From: an uncultured bacterium
GTDB lineage: Bacteria > Actinomycetota > Coriobacteriia > Coriobacteriales > Coriobacteriaceae
NCBI GenBank assembly: GCA_905214615.1
Contig: CAJMMX010000001.1
Coordinates: forward strand, 1-64,000
Reading direction: 5' to 3'
Length of the DNA: 64,000 nt
Shown here: positions 1 to 7,180 of the stretch, piece after piece
Numbering within the stretch: the first letter of the stretch is position 1
Layout: every line of letters begins with the position of its first letter
Notes under the pieces: model-generated
The model's database searches: none
Told to the model about the DNA's origin: nothing
The model's input: the letters and a program-made list of their open reading frames with translations, nothing else
Program-made: the position numbers and the translations under genes

Positions 1-37
1 GCAGAAAGGGCGAAACCGCGGCGCTGGCAACCCCTGT

Positions 38-252
38 GGTCAAAAAATGCCAAATATGAGTACTGTCACCAATTTAGTAACAGGCAGTTTTAGCCTCTCG
101 GACAGATTTTGCGCTCAGTGTCGCCAACCTGATGCTTAGTTATTCTACATTTGTTTATTATCTTCTTACTTTATGACGCCTCCGAGTCCTAAATTCCTTG
201 ATTTTGCTGTTACTGATTTAGTGACAGTACTCATATTTGCCATATTTTGGCC
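38..252. repeat. MITE-like palindromic element, copy 1
   Basis: A 215-bp element with long terminal inverted repeats. The left end (from GGTCAAAAAATGCC at 38) and the reverse complement of the right end (GGCCAAAATATGGC at 252) both continue into AAATATGAGTACTGTCAC. The similarity runs inward imperfectly for about 45 bp (TTTAGTAACA against TTTAGTGAC). The interior is AT-rich and carries no gene. A second copy with the same ends lies at 31118-31343. The structure suggests a non-autonomous mobile or REP-like element; no transposase is present. Together with the 35 bp that follow, it fills positions 1-287. Confidence 0.75.
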
Positions 253-287
253 AGGGCATATGATTAACCCCCTATTTTCGACGTGAA

Positions 288-1397
288 TTAGACCGGCTTA
301 AGCCCAAAACACGCCCGCAGCGTGTTAAGCAACGCCTCTTGCTTCTTCCTGCGGGCATCGACACGATTCCGGTACCGCTTTCGCATACGCTGGTGCATGC
401 GCCATGCGAGCGCTTCCATCGCTTCCATGTCACAGAGCATTTCGTTGTTGACCGTCGCGACCTCGATTCCCATAGTAATCAAGCCCGTGTTGCGCTTTTC
501 ATCATGGATACGTCCCCTCCGAGAGGAATGGCCCAGCTCACCGTTGTATTCCAGGTCAAACCGGGCTGCCTCCTGATATGCATCGCAAACTGCATGGGGC
601 ATCCCCGAGATTGCCTGCGCACGGTCATCGAACTCGATCTTGTAGTCGGTCTTAAAAGGTCCGCAGGCAAACCCGCCATAGGAAAACGGAAGCGAAAACA
701 GGGCGAGCATGATGCACTCCATGGGCGAGAGCAGGTTTTCCGAAAGATAGGGACACAGACGCAGCAGCTGTTTGGCCACATTCCCCTTGCATGCCGCAAG
801 GTAATCTGCCAGACGATCGGGCATCAGCACCGGCTCGACTTCAAAGTAGCCCACGTCTGCTGGCTGGTCCTTGTCCTTTGCAAGTTTATTCGTAACAGGC
901 GAGGTGTAGGGAGGCAGATACTTCCCGCGGTCGCTCAGTGAAATCTTAGAGCACAGCTCCTGGGCCAGGGCAAACGCCTGGATGCAGCCGACCTCACGCG
1001 CAACGGCAACACAAAGGGCCTCGGGAGATAGGCTGTACACCCCCGGTTCCACCTCTAGAATCGAGCCGGCGGGCAACCCGGAACACACGGACCAGCCTAC
1101 GCCAGGCATGCGGCGGCGCTGCGCCGCAGATCCCACCAACAAGCACAGATCTTCCTGCACCTCGCCACTTTTGGCTCCAATTCGCACCAAGTCAGGAAGA
1201 TAGATATCCTCGGTCGAGGGCGACGACGTGCGCAGCACACGGCGCTCCTCCTTGGGATCAAGGTCCCTCCAGCTGATATAGCCCATCTGCCGGCGCTCGG
1301 CGCGCATCATGCGTAGCGCCGAGGCGCCGGTCAGGATTACGGAGGCCGCCAGCTGCTCGCTTGTAGGCTTGCCACGCTGCCCGATCTTTATTGCCAT
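288..1397 (-). CDS. Hypothetical protein with C-terminal DUF559/Vsr-like endonuclease fold
   Basis: A 369-aa protein. The N-terminal 270 residues match nothing I recognise. Residues about 280-325 read FDLEYNGELGH, then a D-x-x-R (HDEKR) and a GIEVATV strand. This resembles the PD-(D/E)XK-like fold of DUF559 or very-short-patch-repair proteins (D/E-Y-x-G, H, D-x-x-R, then a strand). The C-terminus is rich in Arg/Lys. I chose the ATG at 1397 because AGGGGTGG lies just upstream; a TTG at 1415 would overlap the comF stop. It follows comF by 11 bp and is probably cotranscribed with it. Nuclease activity is inferred from the motif only. Confidence 0.65.
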   Translation of the reverse strand: MAIKIGQRGKPTSEQLAASVILTGASALRMMRAERRQMGYISWRDLDPKEERRVLRTSSPSTEDIYLPDLVRIGAKSGEVQEDLCLLVGSAAQRRRMPGVGWSVCSGLPAGSILEVEPGVYSLSPEALCVAVAREVGCIQAFALAQELCSKISLSDRGKYLPPYTSPVTNKLAKDKDQPADVGYFEVEPVLMPDRLADYLAACKGNVAKQLLRLCPYLSENLLSPMECIMLALFSLPFSYGGFACGPFKTDYKIEFDDRAQAISGMPHAVCDAYQEAARFDLEYNGELGHSSRRGRIHDEKRNTGLITMGIEVATVNNEMLCDMEAMEALAWRMHQRMRKRYRNRVDARRKKQEALLNTLRACFGLKPV

Positions 1398-1408
1398 CTG
1401 AACCACCC

Positions 1409-2215
1409 CTACCAAACGCGTGCGATAGCGAGGCCATCGACTGCCGCAGCGCCGGCACGCTTGAGTTCCGCCGAAGCCGCGGACATCGTCGCACCCGTGG
1501 TGATAACGTCATCGATAAGCAGCAGGCGGCGGCCGTGCACGTCCTCAACCGTCTCGTACATGCCTTGGGCACGCTCGCGACGCTCCTCACGACCGAGTTC
1601 GCGCTGGTCGCCATGCCCGTACTTGACGAGGGCATCGAGCAGGGGAACACCCGACAGCTCGCAAAATGGGCGCGCAATAGCCTCCATATGATCAAAACCA
1701 CGCCGCCGAAACGCCGCCGCCGTCGCAGGCACAAACACCACCGCATCCGCACCGGACAGCACACCTCCCAAGCGTTCGGGCGCTACGACCTGGGCATGCA
1801 GGGCGGTGTCGTAAAGCAGCTCCGCCAGATACGGAGCCAGAAGTCGCTCGCCCGCGTCCTTGTACGCTTTAATGATGCGCGGCAGCGGATGCGCATAGAC
1901 GGCGCACGCCAGGCAGCGATCGAGCGCCTCCGCCATTGCCGAGGACGCGCCCTCGACCGAACACTCAGTGCACAGCAAATCCCCAAACGGGGCGCCGCAT
2001 CGGGTGCAGCTATGACGTGGGTCGATGAGCGTGAGCGCAGCCAGGCAGTCTTGGCAAATAAGCGCACCGGCGCGCTCGCAGCCGGCACATCGTGTTGGCG
2101 ACAATGCCTCGAGCGCCTCGCGTGCCACCCGCTCGGCAAACGGTAGCAATTCGTCCGCAAACGGTAGGGCGCCGGCACCCTGCAGACGGCTCAATATGTT
2201 CAGATGGCTCTTCAA
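1409..2215 (-). CDS. comF: ComF family phosphoribosyltransferase-like protein
   Basis: A 268-aa protein of the ComF/GntX family, linked in other bacteria to DNA uptake. Four CxxC-type pairs (C43/C46, C54/C57, C70/C73, C82/C85) form the N-terminal zinc-finger region. The phosphoribosyl-binding loop IDDVITTGAT lies at about 234-243. The start is a TTG at 2215, with GGAGGG seven bases upstream; that GGAGGG lies in the 3' arm of a strong hairpin (2219-2254), so translation may be coupled to its folding. Upstream on the same strand is ricT, downstream the endonuclease-fold gene. No other competence genes are seen in the window. Confidence 0.85.
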   Translation of the reverse strand: MKSHLNILSRLQGAGALPFADELLPFAERVAREALEALSPTRCAGCERAGALICQDCLAALTLIDPRHSCTRCGAPFGDLLCTECSVEGASSAMAEALDRCLACAVYAHPLPRIIKAYKDAGERLLAPYLAELLYDTALHAQVVAPERLGGVLSGADAVVFVPATAAAFRRRGFDHMEAIARPFCELSGVPLLDALVKYGHGDQRELGREERRERAQGMYETVEDVHGRRLLLIDDVITTGATMSAASAELKRAGAAAVDGLAIARVW

Positions 2216-2218
2216 GAC

Positions 2219-2254
2219 ACAACCCTCCCTACGTTCGGTCGCAGGGAGGGTTGT
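2219..2254 (-). terminator. Hairpin between ricT and comF containing the comF SD
   Basis: A perfect 12-bp stem (ACAACCCTCCCT at 2219-2230, AGGGAGGGTTGT at 2243-2254) with a 12-nt loop. It is placed as a terminator for ricT but is not followed by a clean T-run. When reading comF, the Shine-Dalgarno GGAGGG is inside the stem. Confidence 0.6.
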
Positions 2255-2317
2255 TGATTCAGCGCTATGATACCCCGATGCGCTCGGGGCAAGGCGAGCT
2301 AAATCCGCTCGCGGGCG

Positions 2318-4018
2318 TTATTCGCCGGCGGGCGGTTGTGGTGCAGACGAAGACGGGGCCGAGCCCTCGCCACCATCCTGGCGCGGCTTGCGGGAACGGC
2401 GACGGCGACGGCGCTTTTGACCCTGGTCGGCCGAGCCCTCGCCACCGCGATCCTCGCGCGGCTCGCGCTCGTCGCGAGCGGCGCCACGCGAAGCCTTGGC
2501 AGCAGCTCCCCCGCCATCTCCGGGACGACGGCGCGTGACCTTGACCTCGCCATCCGAGACCTGATCGGCCACGGAGGGCACTGAAGGCTTCTGCTGTGCG
2601 CCCGAGGAATGGCGACGGCGCGGACGCGGCGCGCGCTCCTCCTCGCCACGTGACTTGCCGCCCTTGTCGACAGGCGCATCGGAGGCCGAGGGACCCTTGG
2701 AAGCGGCACCAGCCTCGCGAGCAGCTGCGGCGCGGAAGGCGTCCTCGCGCTCCTCGCTCGACAGATGACGGCGACGACGGCGCGTGGGATTCATGCCACC
2801 GCCGCGATTCTGCTGCTGGGGCTGTTGAACCTCGCGCTCGCGAGCGCCGTTCTTGCCGGCGGCTGCGGCCTCGCCGGCATCGGCAGAGCCCGCACGCTTG
2901 CGGCGGCGACGGCCGCCAGCGGCCTCCTCGGCCTCAGGCGTTGCGGCATTGCCACGGCCCTTTCCGCGGCCACGGCTCTCGCCCTGGCTCTGACCGGCGC
3001 GAGCATCGGATTCGGCATCGCGACGACGACGCTTGGGCATCGACGTGCCAGCAAGACGGTCGGCGCTCGACAGGCCATCGCCCACGTCGACGCCGTTCTC
3101 GCGGTCGAGCTCCATGAGCGCCAGGCGCATCTCGGGCGACTCGATGCGCTCGAGCACATCGCGCGTCACGCAGTCGGGGCGGCAATTGCAGCCCTGCTCG
3201 GCAGCCTTCTTCTTGCAGCCCTCCGAGCAGGTCATATCGGCCAGGTTGACCTTAAAGACTTTGCCGTTCTCCAGGCGCAGCACCAGCTGCTCACGCGGCG
3301 TGTCATATTCCTGAATACGCGCCTTGCCGAGCGGCGTATCGATGAGCGTCTTCTTTTTGGGCGCGCGGCTCTTAAAGTCCTTGTAGGCCTCGAACTCGTA
3401 GCGCAGGCAGCACATCAGGCGGCCACACACGCCGCTGATCTTGGAGGAATTGAGCGGCAGGTCCTGCTCTTTTGCCATGCGGATCGAGACGGGCTCAAAC
3501 TGTCCGCCAAAGCGCGTGCAGCAGAGCTCCTGTCCGCACTGGGCATAGCCGCCCACCAGGCGGGTCTCGTCGCGCACGCCGATCTGGCGCATGTCGACGC
3601 GAATGTGCAGCGTCGAGGACAGGTCCTTGACGAGCTGGCGAAAATCGACGCGCTCCTCGGCCGCAAAGTAGAACACGGCCTTCTCGCCGCCAAACAGGTA
3701 CTCGACGCCCACCGGCTTCATCTCGAGGTCGAGCTCTTTGACCAGACGGCGGAAATCGACCATCGCCTCGTCGCCCTGGATGGCCAAATCGTCGGCAAGC
3801 TGCAGGTCGATGTCGCTCGCCACGCGCAGCACGGGCTTGAGCGGCTGACCGATCTCGTCTTGCGGCACCTCGAAGGGATCGGCCGTGACCAAGCCGATCT
3901 CGGTTCCGCGCTCGGTGGAGCAAATGGCATAATCGGCCTCGAGGATATCCAGGTCCTGCGGGTCAAACCACAGGTCGCGCGAGGCGTAGGTAAACTTAAC
4001 GGGTACGACTAACGGCAT
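2318..4018 (-). CDS. ricT: PSP1-domain protein RicT (YaaT-like)
   Basis: A 566-aa protein. The N-terminal ~285 residues are a PSP1/RicT domain with the hallmark cysteines: C161, CC166-167, GVCGRLMCC at 197-204, and a late cluster at C264, C268, C277, C279 and C283. In Bacillus, RicT works in the Fe-S-containing Ric complex that guides RNase Y processing. That role is family knowledge, not shown here. From about residue 330 to the end the chain is low complexity and rich in Arg, Gly, Ala and Lys, with several RRRR-type clusters; this tail makes it twice the usual length and suggests RNA binding. It overlaps the holB end by 10 bp, which implies translational coupling. The ATG is preceded by AGGAAGG. 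Confidence 0.9.
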   Translation of the reverse strand: MPLVVPVKFTYASRDLWFDPQDLDILEADYAICSTERGTEIGLVTADPFEVPQDEIGQPLKPVLRVASDIDLQLADDLAIQGDEAMVDFRRLVKELDLEMKPVGVEYLFGGEKAVFYFAAEERVDFRQLVKDLSSTLHIRVDMRQIGVRDETRLVGGYAQCGQELCCTRFGGQFEPVSIRMAKEQDLPLNSSKISGVCGRLMCCLRYEFEAYKDFKSRAPKKKTLIDTPLGKARIQEYDTPREQLVLRLENGKVFKVNLADMTCSEGCKKKAAEQGCNCRPDCVTRDVLERIESPEMRLALMELDRENGVDVGDGLSSADRLAGTSMPKRRRRDAESDARAGQSQGESRGRGKGRGNAATPEAEEAAGGRRRRKRAGSADAGEAAAAGKNGAREREVQQPQQQNRGGGMNPTRRRRRHLSSEEREDAFRAAAAREAGAASKGPSASDAPVDKGGKSRGEEERAPRPRRRHSSGAQQKPSVPSVADQVSDGEVKVTRRRPGDGGGAAAKASRGAARDEREPREDRGGEGSADQGQKRRRRRRSRKPRQDGGEGSAPSSSAPQPPAGE

Positions 4019-5136
4019 TTCAGTGCCTTCCTGATATCGAACAGCATGACCTCGATGGCCAGCTGGGGAGTAACGTTTCTGGCGATGTTGCGCTCGGCGG
4101 TCGCGACCGCCTCGAGCGCCTGGGTGGCACCCGCAACATTCGTCGCAGCGGCAAGCCGACCGATCGTGTCACGCACGTCTTCGTTCACCACGTCGGCTGC
4201 CTCGTCCTGAAGTGTCAGCAGCACGTCGCGCATGAGCGTCCGCGCGCTCGCCAGCGCTTCCATGATACCCGAACGCTCGCGCGCGTTGAGTTCGCGCTTG
4301 TTGCGGTCCTCAAGCTGCTTCAATGCTCCACGCGACAGGTAGTCGGCGTTTTGCTCGAGTACCTTTTCCTGCGTGGACTTGACCTCGGCGAGCGGCGCCT
4401 TAACGGCGACGATGAGCGACTTGGCGCGACTGAGCACGTCGGCCTCGTCGGCGGCAATGAGTGAGTCGATGGCACGGATCATCTGGCGACGGGCGTCCTG
4501 GCGCTCGGCGCTCTTGAGGAACTCGATACCACGCGTGGGGCTTCCCGCCACGGCGACGGCCATGCGGCAGCGCGCGGGATCCTGCCCGGTGGCGCGGCTC
4601 ACGACCTGCGCGGCCACGGTGGGAGACACCAGCCGAAACGGCACACACTGGCAGCGGCTCACGATGGTGGGCAGCATCACGTCTGCCGAGGTGCCCAGCA
4701 GGATGAACATGACGCCCTCGGGCGGCTCCTCGAGCGTTTTGAGCAATGCGTTGGCGGTGTTGGCGCGCAGCTGCTCGGCACGGTCGATGATGTAGACCTT
4801 GGCCTTGGCACGGATGGGCGCCAAGGGCACGTCGTCGAGTAGCTCGCGCGTCTGGGCGATGAGGTAGCCCGTGGCGCTCTCGGGCGTGTAATAGTGCACG
4901 TCGGGGTGCGTATGGCGCGCGACGCGCACGCAGCTGTCGCACGATCCGCAGCCGTCCTGCTCGCACAGGAATGCCTGGGCGAGCGCCCATGCGGCATCGA
5001 GCTTGCCGGCGCCGGGCGCTCCCAAGAACAGATAGGCGTGCGATGCGCGACCGCTGGCGACGGCATTGGTCAAAAAGTCGCGCACGCGCTCTTGGGTATC
5101 GAGCTTGGCGAGCAAGCTTGTCTGCGCAGGGGCCAT
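4009..5136 (-). CDS. holB: DNA polymerase III delta-prime subunit
   Basis: A 375-aa clamp-loader protein of the RuvB/DnaX-like AAA fold. The P-loop-like sequence GAPGAGK is followed by Leu rather than Ser/Thr, in line with delta-prime being a non-hydrolysing subunit. A zinc-binding cysteine cluster (CEQDGCGSCDSC) and LLKTLEEPP, the SRC-containing region (IVSRCQ) and the C-terminal collar helices follow. The ATG at 5136 was chosen because AGGAGG lies upstream; the longer reading frame runs into tmk. The tmk stop codon is one base upstream of this start, so tmk-holB-ricT form a tightly packed operon. Confidence 0.93.
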   Translation of the reverse strand: MAPAQTSLLAKLDTQERVRDFLTNAVASGRASHAYLFLGAPGAGKLDAAWALAQAFLCEQDGCGSCDSCVRVARHTHPDVHYYTPESATGYLIAQTRELLDDVPLAPIRAKAKVYIIDRAEQLRANTANALLKTLEEPPEGVMFILLGTSADVMLPTIVSRCQCVPFRLVSPTVAAQVVSRATGQDPARCRMAVAVAGSPTRGIEFLKSAERQDARRQMIRAIDSLIAADEADVLSRAKSLIVAVKAPLAEVKSTQEKVLEQNADYLSRGALKQLEDRNKRELNARERSGIMEALASARTLMRDVLLTLQDEAADVVNEDVRDTIGRLAAATNVAGATQALEAVATAERNIARNVTPQLAIEVMLFDIRKALKCR

Positions 5137-5137
5137 G

Positions 5138-5821
5138 CTACTCGGCCTCCTGGGCAAGCGCGGCGACGACGGCATCCTGCGGGATATCGAGGCCGTACGC
5201 GCGAACCTGCTCGACCGTCTTCGCAAAGACGTCTGCGATCGAAGCAGTGGCGTCGATGAGCTTTACGCGGTCTGGCTCCTCGGCGGCAATGGCACAAAAA
5301 CCCTGATAGACGCGCTCCTGGAAGGCCATGCCCTTGGCCTCCATGCGATCGGCCGCACCGCGGGCCGCCATGCGCAGCGCCGCCTGCTCGGGCGTGATGT
5401 GGTAGACGAACGTGAGCGCCGGGTGCGTACCCGCAACGGCCAGGTTGTTGGCATCGCGCACTATCTGGCGATCGAGGCCGTCGGCAAACGCCTGGTAGCA
5501 GGTCGTGGAATCGTAGAAGCGATCGCACAGGACCACCTTGCCGGCCGCGAGGGCAGGCGCGATAACCTCGTGCACTAGCTGGGCGCGCGCGGCCTCGTAG
5601 AGCAACAGCTCGCAAGTATCGCCCATTGCCGTGTTGGCGGAATCGAGCAGCAGGGCACGAATCTTCTCGCTGATGGCGGTGCCACCCGGCTCGCGCAGGG
5701 CCACGACCTGGTAACCGGCAAGGTCAAGCGCGTGGGCCAGCAGACGCGCCTGCGTGGACTTGCCAGCACCGTCGACGCCCTCGAGCGTGATAAAGCTATG
5801 TTGAGCGGGCTCAAAAGCCAT
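5138..5821 (-). CDS. tmk: Thymidylate kinase
   Basis: A 227-aa dTMP kinase that phosphorylates dTMP to dTDP. The P-loop GVDGAGKST is at residues 15-23, the DRF/Y motif appears as CDRFYDST, and a lid region lies before the C-terminus (AADRMEAKG). The length matches the family. The ATG follows GGAAGGGG. It is the first gene of the tmk-holB-ricT cluster, a common linkage in Gram-positive bacteria. Confidence 0.95.
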   Translation of the reverse strand: MAFEPAQHSFITLEGVDGAGKSTQARLLAHALDLAGYQVVALREPGGTAISEKIRALLLDSANTAMGDTCELLLYEAARAQLVHEVIAPALAAGKVVLCDRFYDSTTCYQAFADGLDRQIVRDANNLAVAGTHPALTFVYHITPEQAALRMAARGAADRMEAKGMAFQERVYQGFCAIAAEEPDRVKLIDATASIADVFAKTVEQVRAYGLDIPQDAVVAALAQEAE

Positions 5822-5909
5822 GGGCGCAGCCCCTTCCTACAAGGCGCGTAAATGCAAGTTATAGCAACCAAGCCATGATACCCCAGCGTCCGGCGCACCC
5901 CAAATCGGA

Positions 5910-5979
5910 CCTAGTCATTGGGGCGGCAGTTAGGGACATTCCTAAACTGCCGGCCGAAAAGGAACGTCCCTAACTGCCG
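5910..5979. repeat. Palindromic repeat (20-bp arm family) next to an AGTCATT half-site
   Basis: Inverted arms CGGCAGTTAGGGACATTCC (5924-5942) and GGAACGTCCCTAACTGCCG (5961-5979) differ at one base and are separated by 18 bp containing CTGCCGGCC. A CCTAGTCATTGGGG half-unit of another repeat family directly precedes it (5910-5923). A near-identical element lies at 7058-7115 in the same orientation, so the pair brackets the zinc-ribbon gene. Confidence 0.8.
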
Positions 5980-5997
5980 GCTTCTTGGGGCAGTGGG

Positions 5998-6003
5998 TAT
6001 AAT
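5998..6003 (+). promoter_or_regulatory. Candidate -10 box for zinc-ribbon gene
   Basis: TATAAT at 5998-6003, 37 bp upstream of the ATG at 6041. No good -35 hexamer is visible, because the expected position falls inside the palindromic repeat. Confidence 0.45.
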
Positions 6004-6040
6004 CGTCGTATTGCATTGAAATGTGGCGAAAGGAGTGGCA

Positions 6041-7039
6041 ATGTCTCGGTATTGCGCCTCGTGCGGCAAGCGTCTTGAAGATGATGCCAAGTTCTGCACC
6101 TCGTGCGGCGCACCCGTTGAGCAGGCGGCCGCGCGCAATGACCCACCCGCGTTTGAGCAGACCGGCTCCCTCGATACGCCGCAAGCCAAATCGGACGACC
6201 CCCTTGTCTATCGTCCCGACCCCGCCGCTGACCCCGCGGCCAACTCCGCGGCGGTCGAAACGACGCAGCGCATGCCCGTCGCGGGCACCTCAACCCAGCA
6301 GCGACCGGCCTCTGCATACGCGCCCGATTCGCCACAAGCCCCCACTCCCAAAAAGAGCGCTACCGGGCCGCTTGTCGCCGCTATCGTTGTGCTGGTGGCA
6401 ATCATCATCGCCCTGGTCATTTTCTTTGTGATCAAGCCCTTCGACAACACTGCCACGCAGACGACCGCCGAGGTTACTAAGCTGCACCACGATGATGACG
6501 CTGACGACCTTAAGCCCCTCGACGACCCCAATAGCCTTTTCGATGATGACGATGATAACGAGGACGAAGCCGGCGGCGAGGCAACCCTCTCCGAGAAAAA
6601 CCTCTACCGCCGCCTGAGCGAATACTACGACCTGCTCGAAGATCTCGATAACCAGGTCCGCGCCTGCGCGCAGGCCTTCAATGGCAGCTATCTGGAAGAA
6701 GATCGCACCGCCCGCCAAAATCTCGCCGACGTCGCCGAGCGCACGGAGGACACCATCGAGCAGTATTACGACATCGTCGAGGACCTGGACGTCCCGACGA
6801 GCTCTAAGAACTACAGCTCCTGGAAAGACATCGTTGCCCTGTATGACGACCTGGACCACCGCATCGACGCGATCTGCGATGCCTGGGAGATCAGCCTGAA
6901 GTACGCAAAGCCCGCGGACCATAAGAATGAGATCGCAGCGCCGCTGGCGCGCGACAACGTAGCGGGCACCAACGACAACAAATACCGTCTGGACTTTGAG
7001 GACCGCTACCCCGGCGCTGCACCCGTCGAGGTGAAGTAG
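6041..7039 (+). CDS. Zinc-ribbon membrane protein
   Basis: A 332-aa protein. A zinc-ribbon with C5, C8, C19 and C22 (CASCG and CTSCG) is followed by a Pro/Ala/Asp-rich linker. A single transmembrane helix lies at about 110-131, with a very acidic stretch (DDDDDNEDE type) soon after it. The remaining ~150 residues are probably helical and extracytoplasmic. The ATG at 6041 was chosen over a GTG at 6023 because AAAGGAG sits at the right distance. The function is unknown; zinc-ribbon/one-TM proteins are common in Coriobacteriia and Firmicutes. The gene is bracketed by two copies of a palindromic repeat. Confidence 0.8.
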   Translation: MSRYCASCGKRLEDDAKFCTSCGAPVEQAAARNDPPAFEQTGSLDTPQAKSDDPLVYRPDPAADPAANSAAVETTQRMPVAGTSTQQRPASAYAPDSPQAPTPKKSATGPLVAAIVVLVAIIIALVIFFVIKPFDNTATQTTAEVTKLHHDDDADDLKPLDDPNSLFDDDDDNEDEAGGEATLSEKNLYRRLSEYYDLLEDLDNQVRACAQAFNGSYLEEDRTARQNLADVAERTEDTIEQYYDIVEDLDVPTSSKNYSSWKDIVALYDDLDHRIDAICDAWEISLKYAKPADHKNEIAAPLARDNVAGTNDNKYRLDFEDRYPGAAPVEVK

Positions 7040-7057
7040 TGCTTTGTCGTTCCCGAG

Positions 7058-7115
7058 CCGGCAGTTAGGGACGTTCCTAAACTGCCGGCCGAAAAGGAAC
7101 GTCCCTAACTGCCGG
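7058..7115. repeat. Palindromic repeat with perfect 20-bp arms
   Basis: CCGGCAGTTAGGGACGTTCC (7058-7077) and its exact reverse complement (7096-7115), with an 18-bp spacer. It is nearly identical to the element at 5924-5979. The spacer repeats part of the arm (CTGCCGG), so alternative foldings are possible. Confidence 0.85.
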
Positions 7116-7117
7116 AT

Positions 7118-7157
7118 AAAAAACGAGCGAGGATCTTGAGGTCCTCGCTCGTTTTTT
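7118..7157. terminator. Bidirectional terminator
   Basis: The stem CGAGCGAGGA/TCCTCGCTCG is flanked by A6 and T6, which suits both the plus-strand zinc-ribbon gene and the minus-strand topA. Confidence 0.9.
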
Positions 7158-7180
7158 AGAGCAATGTTTCGACCGTGCGG

